From Myxococcus fulvus (GTDB taxonomy: Bacteria; Myxococcota; Myxococcia; Myxococcales; Myxococcaceae), in NCBI RefSeq assembly GCF_900111765.1, contig NZ_FOIB01000005.1, positions 558,001 through 622,000 of the forward strand: DNA of 64,000 nucleotides, written 5' to 3'. The notes under the pieces were generated by a model, which saw nothing but the letters and a program-made list of their open reading frames with translations, was not told the origin of the DNA and ran no database searches. The translations under genes were made by a program, and so were the position numbers. Shown piece after piece: positions 42,811 to 52,498 of this stretch; positions within the stretch are counted from its first letter, which is position 1; each line of letters opens with the position of its first letter.

Positions 42811-45357
42811 CTACGGCCCGATTCGCCGCAGGATGAGGATGGCGCCCTCGTCCAGCCGCCGGTCACGCAAATCAATCTCGCAGTCGATCATCCAGTCCCC
42901 ATGTCCCTCGGGGTCCATGATGCGCTGCTGCACCTCCCAGAGCCGGGGCCCCGTCTCCTTCAGGAACGTGTTGGCCGGCTTGCGCGCCTGCGGCGTGAGC
43001 ACCACCACCTTGTGCTCCTCGTGGTACGGCACCATCGCCTGCTCGAGCTTCGGCGCCGTCCACTCGCCCAGCGGATTGTCCAAGAGCGTCAGCGCGTCCG
43101 TGTAGCGCTTCTGCCCCAGCGCGCGCAGCAGCCGGTGCAGTTCCTCGCGCACGCGGGCCGCGAAGGCGCGCGGGTCCTCGGTGAGCTCCTTCGGCTTGAG
43201 CTCCACCGCCGGCTTCGCCTCGACCACGGCGTCCGGGTTGCGCATGCGCTCCCACTCGTCCACCAGGCTCGAATCCACCTGACGAATCGTCGCGCGCAGG
43301 TGGTCGATGATGTCCTCCACCTCCTCCGTGCGGAAGCGCTCCGGCACCGTCTGCGCCAGCGTCTTGTACACGTCGCTGACGTAGCGCAGCAGCACACCCT
43401 CGCTGCGCTGCAGCCCGTACTCGCGCACGTAGTCGTGGAAGGACATGAAGCGCTCGAACATGTCCCGCACCACCGCCTTGGGACGGATGTTCTCCTCACC
43501 CACCCACGGGTGCTTGCGCGCGAAGGCGTTGAACGTGCCGTAGATGAAGTCCCGGTTCGGCTTGGGCCACTCCAGCTTCTCCAACTGCTCCATGCGGTCG
43601 TCGTACTCGACGCCCTGCGCCTTCATCTCTTGAATCTTCTCGCCCTTGAGCTGGTGCAGCTGCGCGTAGAGCACCACCTCCGGGTTCTCCAGGATGGACT
43701 CCACCAGCGTCACCACGTCGAGCGCGTACGTCTCCGTGGTCGGGTCCAGCAACTCCAGCGTCTCCAGCAGGTACAACGACAGCGTGTGGTTGAGGCTGAA
43801 GTCGTGCTGGAGCTCCTGCGCCACCTTCACCGAGGCCCCCGAGCCGCCCTCCCCTCGCAGCACCTCCACGATTCCCGCGCCGCGCAGCGTACGGAAGTCC
43901 CGCGCCGCCTCCTTCAGGTGCCTGCGCTTCAGGAAGTCCGAGTCGTGGCAGCGCTGGATGAGCTGCACCAGCCGGTGGTAGCCCCCCGTGCCCCGGACAT
44001 GGTCGCTCTGGAGCAGGTTCAGAATCATTCCGTGCGACACCGCGAAGCGTGACTCCAGCGGCTCCGGCATGCCCGTCTGCAGCCGCTCGAAGGTGCTCTT
44101 GTCGTACTGCACGAAGTTCTTCTGCGGCGGCTTCTGCTTGGGCGCCTTCTTCTTGCCCGCCGCCTCCTTCGCCGCCTGCTTGATGTTCTCCACGACGTAC
44201 TCGGGCGCCTGCGCGACGACGCTGCCCTCGTTGTCGAAGCCCTTGCGGCCCGCGCGTCCGGAAATCTGCTGGAAGTCGCGCACGCTCAGCGTCGAGAGCT
44301 TCTCGCCGTTGAACTTGAACAGCTGCGTGAAGAGCACCGTGCGGATGGGGATGTTCACGCCCACGCCCAGCGTGTCCGTGCCGCTGATGACCTTCAGGTG
44401 CCCGCCCTGCGCCAGCTTCTCCACCAGGAGCCGGTACTTCGGCAGGAGCCCCGCGTGGTGCATGCCGATGCCGTGGCGAAGGAAGCGCTGGAAGTCCTTG
44501 CCGTAGGGCGTGTCGAAGGGCGCGTCCATCAGCGCCAGCCGGATGGCCTCCTTCTCCTCCTTGGTGGAGAAGTCCACGCTCATGAGGTTCTGCGCCTGCT
44601 CGGCGGCGGCGCGCTGGGTGAAGTTCACCAGGTAGATGGGGTACTTCTTGCGCGCGATGAGGTCTTCAATCGTCTCGTGCAGCGCGGACTCGCGGTAGTC
44701 GAAGTCCAGAGGCACCGGGCGCTGCGCGCTTCTCACCGTGGCGACCTCGCGGCCGGTGAGCCGCTGCAGGCTCTCCTCGATGATGTGCGTGGGACCCAGC
44801 GTCGCCGACATCAAGAGGAACGTCGCCTGCGGCAGCGCGATGAGCGGAATCTGCCACGCCACGCCCCGGTCGCGGTCCGAGTAGTAGTGGAACTCGTCCA
44901 TGACGACGTAGTCCACCTTCGCCCCCGCGTCGCGCAGCGCGAGGTTGGAGAGGATTTCGGCGGTGCAGCAGATGATGGGCGCGTCGCGGTTGATGCTCGC
45001 GTCGCCGGTGAGCATGCCCACGTTCTCCGCGCCGAAGGCGTCACACAGCGCGAAGAACTTCTCGTTCACCAGCGCCTTGATGGGGCACGTGTAGAAGGAG
45101 ACCTTGCCCTCGGCCATGGCCTTGAAGTGGAGGGCGGTGGCCACCAGCGACTTGCCGGAGCCGGTGGGCGTCTTGAGGAACAGGTGCTTGCCCGCGAGCA
45201 GCTCCAGGATGGCTTCCTCCTGGGCGGGGTAGAGGCTGAGCCCGTTCGATGCGACATAGCCGACGAAGCGGTCCAGGATGCTGTCCGGGTCGAGCGCGGG
45301 CTCTCCCTTCTTCGGGAGCAGGGCTGCGAGCGGCGCTTGGGGTTCAGGGGTGGCCAT
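42811..45357 (-). CDS. Ski2-like DEAD/DEAH-box helicase (DUF3516 type)
   Basis: This superfamily-2 helicase of 848 aa has motif I FLKTPTGSGKSLVATAL, motif II MDEFHYYSD (DEFH in place of DExH), motif III LLMSATLG, and motifs V/VI VISGTDTLGVGVNIP and QQISGRAGRKG, all intact. The RecA-like core resembles Ski2/Mtr4 RNA helicases. The C-terminal half (about 450-848) is a long helical region of the DUF3516 type. A Lys-rich insert (AGKKKAPKQKPPQ) follows the core and could contact nucleic acid. Bacterial members are poorly studied, so an RNA or DNA substrate is a family-based guess. ATG 45357 is preferred to the GTG one codon earlier. Confidence 0.88.
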   Translation of the reverse strand: MATPEPQAPLAALLPKKGEPALDPDSILDRFVGYVASNGLSLYPAQEEAILELLAGKHLFLKTPTGSGKSLVATALHFKAMAEGKVSFYTCPIKALVNEKFFALCDAFGAENVGMLTGDASINRDAPIICCTAEILSNLALRDAGAKVDYVVMDEFHYYSDRDRGVAWQIPLIALPQATFLLMSATLGPTHIIEESLQRLTGREVATVRSAQRPVPLDFDYRESALHETIEDLIARKKYPIYLVNFTQRAAAEQAQNLMSVDFSTKEEKEAIRLALMDAPFDTPYGKDFQRFLRHGIGMHHAGLLPKYRLLVEKLAQGGHLKVISGTDTLGVGVNIPIRTVLFTQLFKFNGEKLSTLSVRDFQQISGRAGRKGFDNEGSVVAQAPEYVVENIKQAAKEAAGKKKAPKQKPPQKNFVQYDKSTFERLQTGMPEPLESRFAVSHGMILNLLQSDHVRGTGGYHRLVQLIQRCHDSDFLKRRHLKEAARDFRTLRGAGIVEVLRGEGGSGASVKVAQELQHDFSLNHTLSLYLLETLELLDPTTETYALDVVTLVESILENPEVVLYAQLHQLKGEKIQEMKAQGVEYDDRMEQLEKLEWPKPNRDFIYGTFNAFARKHPWVGEENIRPKAVVRDMFERFMSFHDYVREYGLQRSEGVLLRYVSDVYKTLAQTVPERFRTEEVEDIIDHLRATIRQVDSSLVDEWERMRNPDAVVEAKPAVELKPKELTEDPRAFAARVREELHRLLRALGQKRYTDALTLLDNPLGEWTAPKLEQAMVPYHEEHKVVVLTPQARKPANTFLKETGPRLWEVQQRIMDPEGHGDWMIDCEIDLRDRRLDEGAILILRRIGP

Positions 45358-45545
45358 CACCGCCGGACTCTAGAGCAGCCCCCGCCTCCCGTCCGCTGTG
45401 AAATCCCGGGGCGCCCCCCGTACGAGTCCCGACGAGGGGCCCATGGCACGGTCCACCGCGCGTCATTGGCCACGCACGCCGGAACGATGTGGCCGCCCGG
45501 GCGCATGCCTACCGTTGCGCGACCTCCGGCCAACAAAGGGGCAGC

Positions 45546-48260
45546 ATGATGTTCCATCGATGGCGTCTCGCCTTGCTTTCCGTCTGGGTTTCGGTCGCGG
45601 TCGCCCAGGCGCAGTCCACGAACCCGGCCGTCGTCGGCCAATGGACGCCCGTCAAGAGATGGCCCTACTCCGCCGTCCACACCCACGTGCTGCCCACCGG
45701 GAAGGTGATGTTCTTCTCCGAGTTCGCGGACGGCGACAATCCCTACCTCTGGGACCCCGCCACCGACGCGCTCACCCCCCTGCCCAAGGCGGGCTTCAAC
45801 ATCTTCTGCTCGGGCCACGCCTTCATGGCGGACGGCCGGCTCTTCATCGCCGGCGGCCACATCGCGGATGACTCGGGCCTGCCGTACGCCGCCATCTTCG
45901 ACCCCTTCAAGCTCACCTGGACGCGGCTGCCCAACATGAACGCGGGCCGCTGGTACCCCACCGTCACCACCCTGCCCAACGGCGACATGCTGGTGATTGG
46001 CGGCGCCAAGGAGGACCGCACCAAGAACCTGATTCCCCAGGTGTGGCAGACGTCGAAGGGCTCCTGGAGGACGCTCACCGGCGCGAGCCTGGAGCTCATG
46101 TACTACCCGTGGATGTTCGTCATGCCCTCGGGCAAGGCGCTCATGGCCGGCTACTGGCGGCCCTCGCGCTACCTGGACACGGACGGCGTGGGCGCGTGGA
46201 CCAGCGGCCCGCGCACGACCTACACCGCCAGCCGCAACTACGGCAGCGCGGTGATGTACGACGCGGGCAAGGTGCTCATCACCGGCGGCGACAACCCGCC
46301 CACCAACAACGTGGAGGTGCTGGACCTCAACGTCACCAAGCCCGCGTGGCGCCCCATCGCCCCCATGCGCTACGTGCGCCGCCAGCACAACAGCACCGTG
46401 CTCCCGGACGGGACGGTGCTCGTCACCGGCGGCCACGGCGGCCCCGGCACGGACAACCCCAACTACCCCCGGCTGGAGACGGAGCTGTGGGACCCCGTCA
46501 CGGAGACCTGGTCGCTGCTCGCCCCGCTGGGGACCTATCGCGGCTACCACTCCACCACGGTGCTCCTGCCGGACGGGCGCCTGTTGTCCGCCGGCAGCCG
46601 CAACGTGAAGACGATGCAGGTGTACTCGCCGCCGTATCTCTTCAAGGGCCCGCGTCCCACCATCTCCTCGGCGCCCGCGGCCATCAGCTATGGGGAGACC
46701 TTCCGCGTCAACACGCCGGACGCGGCCAACATCACCATGGCGTCCTGGGTGCGCCTGGGCTCCGTCACGCACGCGTTCGACGAGAACCAGCGCTTCATGA
46801 AGCTGCGCTTCACCGCGAGCGGCGGCGGGCTCAACGTCGTCGCGCCCCCCAACCCCAACGTGGCGCCGCCCGGGCACTACATGCTGTTCCTGCTCAACGG
46901 GCGCAAGGTGCCGTCCGTCGCGAAGATCATCCGCATCGGCGGGGACGGCACCACGCCGCCGCCCACGGACCCGCCGCCGAACACGGGCTTCACCGCCGTG
47001 GCCTTCGGCGCCGAGTGGAAGTACGACGACCGCAACGTCGACCCGGGCCCGACGTGGAAGGCCGCGACGTTCAACGACACCGCGTGGAAGAAGGGCCTGG
47101 CGCAGCTCGGCTATGGCGAGGCGGACGAGCGGACGGTGCTGACGAAGAAGACGCCCGCACAGCCCACGGTGTACTTCCGCAAGAAGTTCACCCTGCACGG
47201 CATGGTGGAGCAGGCCACGCTCAAGGTGCTCCACGATGACGGCGTGGCGGTGTTCCTCAACGGCACCCAGGTGTTCAACAGCCTGATTCCCAACCCCGCC
47301 CACGCGGCCTACGCCCAGGGCGCCAGCCCCGACAACCACCTGAGCCAGACGACCATCCCCGGCATGCGCTTCGAGATGGGTGAGAACACGCTGGCCGTCA
47401 TGGTGAAGCAGGCGAACGGCACCTCGAGCGACTTGTCCTTTGACTTGGAGCTGAAGGTGACGACGGACGGCATGCAGCACGACGCCCTCTTCCTGGAGAG
47501 CCCCAACGGCGGCGAGACGCTGCGCCCGGGCCAGTTGCAGACGGTGCAGTGGATGACGCACGGCGCGGGCGTCGACACCGTCGACGTGCAGTTCTCCCAG
47601 GACGACGGCGCCAGCTGGAGCACCGTGGAGACAGGCGTGTCGAACATCGGCTTCTACGAGTGGAAGGTGCCGCGCATGGAGACGTCCCAGGGCGTGCTGC
47701 GCATCAAGGACGCCGCCCGGCCGGACATCGAGGACAAGACGGACCTGCCGTTCACCATCACCGCCACGCCCCGGTTCAAGGCCATCACCTTCGGTGAGTA
47801 CTGGAAGCTCGACGACCGCAACGTGAGCCCCGGCGCGCAGTGGACCTCGCCGGGCTTCAACGACAGCGCGTGGCGGCAGGGCCCCGGCCGGCTCGGCTAT
47901 GGCGACGGTGACGAGCACACGGTGCTCACCAAGACGAACCCCGTGCAGCCCAGCGTGTACTTCCGAAAGAAGCTCACCCTGGACGAGGCCATCCGCACCG
48001 CGCACCTCCAGGTGCTCCACGATGACGGCGTGGCCGTCTGGGTGAACGGGCGGCTCGTCTTCTCGCGCTTCATGGACAACGGCGTGGAGCACGGCGCCTT
48101 CGCCAGCGGCGTGGTGAAGGACGCGGTCCTCAGCACCTTCAGCTTCGACGGCTCCGTCTTCGTCGAAGGGGAGAACATCATCGCGGTGATGGTGAAGCAG
48201 GCCAACGCGGAGTCGAGCGACGTGACCTTCGACCTCGAGTTGGAGCTCGAGGCCCGCTGA
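45546..48260 (+). CDS. Secreted copper radical oxidase (galactose/glyoxal oxidase-like) with duplicated C-terminal domains
   Basis: The 904-aa secreted protein oxidises a primary alcohol or aldehyde with oxygen to give H2O2, judging from its family. A signal peptide precedes a seven-bladed Kelch propeller. The residues of the radical-copper site can all be matched: Cys88 (NIFCSGH) and Tyr137 (GRWYPT) for the Cys-Tyr cofactor, Tyr334-His335 (GYHSTTVLLPDG), and His409 (SVTHAFDENQRF) in the DUF1929-like domain. Two homologous domains of about 150 aa follow (WKYDDRNVDPGPTWKAATFN and WKLDDRNVSPGAQWTSPGFN), separated by an ESPNGGETLRPGQ-type beta domain. A related oxidase, FbfB, is needed for fruiting in Stigmatella. 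Start ATG 45546 follows AAAGGGG. Confidence 0.88.
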   Translation: MMFHRWRLALLSVWVSVAVAQAQSTNPAVVGQWTPVKRWPYSAVHTHVLPTGKVMFFSEFADGDNPYLWDPATDALTPLPKAGFNIFCSGHAFMADGRLFIAGGHIADDSGLPYAAIFDPFKLTWTRLPNMNAGRWYPTVTTLPNGDMLVIGGAKEDRTKNLIPQVWQTSKGSWRTLTGASLELMYYPWMFVMPSGKALMAGYWRPSRYLDTDGVGAWTSGPRTTYTASRNYGSAVMYDAGKVLITGGDNPPTNNVEVLDLNVTKPAWRPIAPMRYVRRQHNSTVLPDGTVLVTGGHGGPGTDNPNYPRLETELWDPVTETWSLLAPLGTYRGYHSTTVLLPDGRLLSAGSRNVKTMQVYSPPYLFKGPRPTISSAPAAISYGETFRVNTPDAANITMASWVRLGSVTHAFDENQRFMKLRFTASGGGLNVVAPPNPNVAPPGHYMLFLLNGRKVPSVAKIIRIGGDGTTPPPTDPPPNTGFTAVAFGAEWKYDDRNVDPGPTWKAATFNDTAWKKGLAQLGYGEADERTVLTKKTPAQPTVYFRKKFTLHGMVEQATLKVLHDDGVAVFLNGTQVFNSLIPNPAHAAYAQGASPDNHLSQTTIPGMRFEMGENTLAVMVKQANGTSSDLSFDLELKVTTDGMQHDALFLESPNGGETLRPGQLQTVQWMTHGAGVDTVDVQFSQDDGASWSTVETGVSNIGFYEWKVPRMETSQGVLRIKDAARPDIEDKTDLPFTITATPRFKAITFGEYWKLDDRNVSPGAQWTSPGFNDSAWRQGPGRLGYGDGDEHTVLTKTNPVQPSVYFRKKLTLDEAIRTAHLQVLHDDGVAVWVNGRLVFSRFMDNGVEHGAFASGVVKDAVLSTFSFDGSVFVEGENIIAVMVKQANAESSDVTFDLELELEAR

Positions 48261-48290
48261 GCCCGAGGCAGTACCGGCCCCGGATGTGAA

Positions 48291-51032
48291 TCAAAGCACC
48301 TTCACTGCTTTGACCATGTCCGGGGCCAGCTCCTCGTGCGGCAGGATGGAGAACCCGAGCTGCTTGCTGACGTTCTGCATGGCCCGGTTGCCCGCGAGGA
48401 TGTCCGCGACGATGCGCCGCACGCCCCACGCGCGGCCCACCTCCACCAGCCGGCGCAGCATCTCCGTCCCCAATCCCTGGTGCTGCACCTCGTCGCTGAT
48501 GAGGATGGCGTACTCCGCGTCCTCCGTGCCTCGCAGGCGCGTCAGGCGCCCCACCCCCAACAGCTCCCCACCCTTTCGCTCGGCCACCAGCGCCAGCTCC
48601 CGCGCGTAGTCGTTGAAGCAGATGCGCGCCAGGCGCTCGTGCGCCACGCGTGTGCTCAGCTGCATCAGCCCCGCGTAGCGCAGGAACACCGTCTGCTCGG
48701 AGAGCGTCTTGTGGAAGCGCGCCATCGCCGGCTCGTCCTCGGGACGGATGGGGCGCAGCATCAGCTCCTCGCCACTCTTCATCCGGAAGGGCGCCACGTA
48801 TTGCTGCGGATACGGCTCGATGACCAGCCGGGGCAGCTCGGCCTCCGTCACGGACGGGGGATGCAGCACCACGCGCGCATCCAGCGCGAGCAGCCGCTCC
48901 GGTGAGGCGAGCAGCGGATTGATGTCCACCTCCTTCACCCAGCGCTGCTCCACCACGAGCTGCCCGAAGCGCACGAGCAGCCTCTCCAGCTCCGCCAGGT
49001 CCACGGGCTTCGCCCCGCGCACGCCCTTGAGCGCCTGGAGGATGCGCGTCTGCTCCATCATCCTCCGCGCGAGCGTGGTGTTGAGCGGCGGGAAGCCCAG
49101 CCCCCGGTCCTTGAACACCTCCACCAGCGTCCCGCCCGCGCCGAACAAGAGCACCGGGCCGAACTGCGGGTCCAGGCTGCTGCCCACGATGAGCTCGTAG
49201 CCGCCGCGTCGCACCATGGGCTGCACGGTGACGCCCGCGAACGCGTCTCCTTGTCCCAGCTCCGCCAGTCTCTCGCGGATGCCTCGGAACGCCGCGCGCA
49301 CGGCGTCCACGTCCCGCAGGTCCAGCCGCACGCCCCCGACGTCCGTCTTGTGCGTCACCGAATAGGAGTGGAGCTTGAGCACCACGGGGAAGCCCAGGGA
49401 CTGGGCCTCGGCCACCGCGCCGTCCTCGGTCGTGGCGAGGCGGGTCTCCACCGTGGGGATGCCGTAGGCGGCGAGCAACTGCTTGGACTCGTACTCCGTC
49501 AGGAGCGTGCGGCCCTGGGCGCGTGCCGCGTCCACGAGTCCTCGCGCCACGTCGCGACGGCCCGCGGCCTCCTCGGTGAGCGTGGGCGTCTCGTAGAGGC
49601 CCGCGAGGTTGTACGCGTAGCGCCACATGTAATTGAAGATGCGCGCGGCCGTGTCGGGATAGCCGAAGGTGGGGATGCCCGCGTCGTTGAGGATGCGCTC
49701 ACCGGCGGCGACCTCGGAGCCTCCCATCCAGCTCGCCAGCACGGGCTTGTGTCCGAGCTTCGCGTAGGGCTTGAGCCGGTCCGCCGTCTGCGTGGGCTCC
49801 GTCATGTCCTGCGGCGTGAGGATGACCAGCAGGCCGTCGCTGTTCGGGTCCTTGCCCGCCACCTCGAGCGCCCGTGCGTAGCGCTCCGGGTCCGCGTCTC
49901 CCAGCACGTCCACCGGGTTCGCATGACTCCACTGGGGCGGCAGGAAGGTGTTCAGCGCGGCGAGCGTGTCGTCTCCGAGCACCGCCAGCTCACCTCCGCC
50001 GGCCACGAGCGCATCGGTGGCGAGGACTCCGGGGCCTCCCGCGTTGGTGAGCACCGTGAGGCGGCGGCCCGAGGGCCTGGGCTGCCGGGCGAGCGTCTCC
50101 GCCATGTAGAAGAGGTCGGAGATGGACTCCACGCGCAGCACGCCGGAGCGGCGGAACGCGGCGGTGAGCACCTCGTCGCTGCCCGTGAGCGTGCCGGTGT
50201 GGGACGCGGCGGCCTGCGCGGCCTGCGCCGTGCGCCCCGCCTTGATGACGATGATGGGCTTGGTGAGCGCGACCTCGCGCGCGGCGGAGAGGAAGGCTCG
50301 CGCGTCGCCGATGGACTCCATGTAGATGAGGATGGAGCGCGTCATCGGGTCATCGGCCAGGTAGTCGATGAGGTCGCCCCAGCCCACGTCCAGCATGGAG
50401 CCCACGGAGACGAAGGCGCTGAAGCCCACCGACTCGCGCAGGCTCCAGTCGAGAATGGCCGTGAGGAGCGCGCCGCTCTGGCTGATGAAAGCCACGTTGC
50501 CCGGCCGGGCCATGGAGCCGGCGAAGGTGGCGTTGAAGCCCGTGGGGGGACGCATCACGCCCAGGCAGTTGGGGCCGATGATGCGGATGCCGGCGGCCCG
50601 CGCAATCTGGAGCACCTCCTGCTCCAGGGCCGCGCCCTCGGGGCCTGTTTCCTTGAAGCCCGCGGAGATGATGATGGCGCCCTGGACGCCCACCTCCGCG
50701 CATTCACGGATGACGTCGGGCACGGCGGCCGCGGGCGTGACGACGACGGCCAGGTCCACCGGCTCCGGCAGCGCGCGCAGGGACGGCCAGGCGCGGATGC
50801 CCAGCACGTTGGGGCGCTTGGGATTGATGGGATAGACGGTGCCGCCGAACGGGTTGCTGATGAGGTTCCAGAGGACGGTGCGACCCACGCTCCCCGGCCG
50901 CTCGCTGGCCCCCACCACCGCGACGCTGCGGGGCTTGAAGAGGACATCCAGGGGCTGACGTGTGCGCTGCTGCTGGTGCAGCACGTCGTAGGAAGGGTCC
51001 GACTTCCGGGAGCCTGGGGCGCGCGGGTCCAT
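48291..51032 (-). CDS. Pat-type protein acetyltransferase: NDP-forming acyl-CoA synthetase-like region plus GNAT domain
   Basis: The 913-aa protein combines a CoA-binding and ligase region like ADP-forming acyl-CoA synthetases with a C-terminal GNAT domain. This is the layout of Pat, which acetylates and inactivates acetyl-CoA synthetase and other enzymes. [20 protein letters not shown] and [10 protein letters not shown] are the CoA-binding part. HTGTLTGSD carries the histidine phosphorylated in true synthetases. [20 protein letters not shown] is the ATP-grasp part. The GNAT domain is at about 745-905, with [18 protein letters not shown]. In Pat proteins the synthetase part usually senses acetyl-CoA rather than acting as a ligase. 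Start ATG 51032 lacks a strong ribosome site and is less certain. Confidence 0.85.
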   Translation of the reverse strand: MDPRAPGSRKSDPSYDVLHQQQRTRQPLDVLFKPRSVAVVGASERPGSVGRTVLWNLISNPFGGTVYPINPKRPNVLGIRAWPSLRALPEPVDLAVVVTPAAAVPDVIRECAEVGVQGAIIISAGFKETGPEGAALEQEVLQIARAAGIRIIGPNCLGVMRPPTGFNATFAGSMARPGNVAFISQSGALLTAILDWSLRESVGFSAFVSVGSMLDVGWGDLIDYLADDPMTRSILIYMESIGDARAFLSAAREVALTKPIIVIKAGRTAQAAQAAASHTGTLTGSDEVLTAAFRRSGVLRVESISDLFYMAETLARQPRPSGRRLTVLTNAGGPGVLATDALVAGGGELAVLGDDTLAALNTFLPPQWSHANPVDVLGDADPERYARALEVAGKDPNSDGLLVILTPQDMTEPTQTADRLKPYAKLGHKPVLASWMGGSEVAAGERILNDAGIPTFGYPDTAARIFNYMWRYAYNLAGLYETPTLTEEAAGRRDVARGLVDAARAQGRTLLTEYESKQLLAAYGIPTVETRLATTEDGAVAEAQSLGFPVVLKLHSYSVTHKTDVGGVRLDLRDVDAVRAAFRGIRERLAELGQGDAFAGVTVQPMVRRGGYELIVGSSLDPQFGPVLLFGAGGTLVEVFKDRGLGFPPLNTTLARRMMEQTRILQALKGVRGAKPVDLAELERLLVRFGQLVVEQRWVKEVDINPLLASPERLLALDARVVLHPPSVTEAELPRLVIEPYPQQYVAPFRMKSGEELMLRPIRPEDEPAMARFHKTLSEQTVFLRYAGLMQLSTRVAHERLARICFNDYARELALVAERKGGELLGVGRLTRLRGTEDAEYAILISDEVQHQGLGTEMLRRLVEVGRAWGVRRIVADILAGNRAMQNVSKQLGFSILPHEELAPDMVKAVKVL

Positions 51033-51135
51033 GGCCCCGTGTCTCACGCGACGCGGGTCCCCACGCAAGGCTCTTGCATGAGAAGCGTGTGGCACCCGTC
51101 ATCCGCCCCGGCGTGAAGGGAGCCCCCTGTGAGCC

Positions 51136-51858
51136 TCAGTCGAGGCCGCGCTTGCCGTCGGCCCAGTAGGCCTTCACCTTCTGTCCCGCGTGGGGCGCGC
51201 CACTTTCGCGCAGCGTGGCTCGCAGGGCCTGGATGGAGCGGGCGCGGCCGGTCAGGACGAGCTGAGCGCCAGGTCTGCGCTCCAGCGCCGCGCGCACCCG
51301 CGACGCCACCTCCTTCGCGTGCGCGTCCGCCGCCTGTCGCTCCACCACCGCGGCCCCGGGGAGTCCCAGCTCCGTGAGCACGGACTCCGACTCGGCGCGA
51401 GAGGAGACCTCGAACACGTATTCGACGTCGGCCGTGCTCACCCGGAGGTTGCGCAGCGTGTGCGCGACGGCGAAGGACGTCTCGTCGCCGAAGAGCACCA
51501 CGGGGCCGCGCAGGGACTTCAGGTCGATGGAGCCTCGTGGCCCGAAGAACTGGCAGCGGTCCCCTGGCTTGATGGCGCGTCCCCACGCCGCGCCAGGGCC
51601 GTCACCGTGGAGATAGACGAGGAAGCGCGTGGCCCCGAGCGCCGCGTCCCAGCCCAGCGGTGTGTATGTCCGCATGCCCTCGCCCGGGAGGTAGACCTGC
51701 ACCTTGTCGCCTGGGCTCCAGGCCACGTCCCGCAGTCCGTCCCCCACCCACTCCACCCAGCGGAAGTGCGGTGACACCTCGCGGACGCGCTCCACCGTCG
51801 CCTCCCGGAAGAACAACCGCCCCAACAATCCGCCGATGATTCCCTGCCCCGAAGCCAT
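51136..51858 (-). CDS. Siderophore-interacting-type FAD oxidoreductase
   Basis: The 240-aa protein resembles the SIP/ViuB family, flavin reductases that release iron from ferric siderophores in the cytoplasm. GEGMRTYTPLGWD contains the RxY(T/S) FAD-binding motif, FGPRGSIDL the loop around the isoalloxazine, and LFGDETSFAVAHTLRNL the start of the NAD(P)H domain. The C-terminal half then diverges into a helix-rich ending with VKAYWADGKRGLD, matching the family's Y-W ending. ATG 51858 follows GGAGAG. The longer frame to 51987 adds a Ser/Arg-rich stretch without similarity. No siderophore transport genes adjoin it. Confidence 0.82.
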   Translation of the reverse strand: MASGQGIIGGLLGRLFFREATVERVREVSPHFRWVEWVGDGLRDVAWSPGDKVQVYLPGEGMRTYTPLGWDAALGATRFLVYLHGDGPGAAWGRAIKPGDRCQFFGPRGSIDLKSLRGPVVLFGDETSFAVAHTLRNLRVSTADVEYVFEVSSRAESESVLTELGLPGAAVVERQAADAHAKEVASRVRAALERRPGAQLVLTGRARSIQALRATLRESGAPHAGQKVKAYWADGKRGLD

Positions 51859-52498
51859 TGCGCTCTCCACACACGACATCCAACCGAGAGCACATTCTCC
51901 CCCTCCGCGCCGTCCCGAGGATGAACAGAGATGACGCTCAGATGAAGAAGTGTGAAGTGTCGGGAACATGCGGACGCCTCCTTTCACCGAGGTGCGTCAG
52001 CGGGGGCGTGGGCCGCGCCGCGCACCGATTCGCCATCGTCCAGCGCCCCGCTCCCGCGTGGAGACATCGCGGAGGCTGGGTCGCCATGAGCATCCTCGAC
52101 ATGGGTGAAGCGTGGCTCGGTCCGAGGTGCGGATCGCCCCACCCCTCCCAACAATAACAGGCAGCGGTTCACTTCCGACACCACCGATGCCGGCGGCAAG
52201 CCACGGACGTGATTGGTTGAGGCGATCCCAAAACACATCATCGCGAATCGAAAGAGCACCGACTGGAAGTCGAGAGGGTCCCTCTCGACCATGAGTCCGT
52301 GATGTCGCCAACCCCAGGTAGCGAAGGCCGGTGCTGCTCCCCGCTTCGCGCACGATGTCTGGGTTGATTGACGAGGAACCTCCATCTCGCATCCGATGGC
52401 CATCCCATTCGTCCTCGGTAGTCATTGTCGAGCGGCCGTCTGGAGGCGCCGCAGGCCGTCAGGCCCGTGTGCGCCGTTGCCATTACAAAGGATGACTC
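51859..52498. other. Gene-free 640-bp stretch with a palindrome
   Basis: No frame here has recognisable similarity or a ribosome site. The part around 52140-52420 is visibly less GC-rich than its surroundings (many AT dinucleotides, CCAAAACACATCATCGCGAA). That would fit a decayed or acquired fragment or a long regulatory leader. It contains a 21-bp perfect palindrome. The final bases give the ribosome site AAAGGATG of the protease gene. Confidence 0.5.
52269..52289. promoter_or_regulatory. Perfect 21-bp palindrome, operator-like
   Basis: GTCGAGAGGG (52269-52278), a central T, and CCCTCTCGAC (52280-52289) form an exact dyad with no loop. This favours a dimeric DNA-binding protein over an RNA hairpin. 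It lies about 210 bp upstream of the protease gene. It does not match the operators I know. Confidence 0.45.

Noticed and set aside
45358-45545. Sigma-54 promoter before the copper radical oxidase gene
   Set aside because: TGGC- and TTGC-like words occur, but not with the required GG-N10-GC spacing.
51997-52425. Minus-strand frame of 142 codons in the gene-free stretch
   Set aside because: No similarity, no ribosome site, and the second half is Arg-rich shadow sequence; I could not support it as a transposase remnant.
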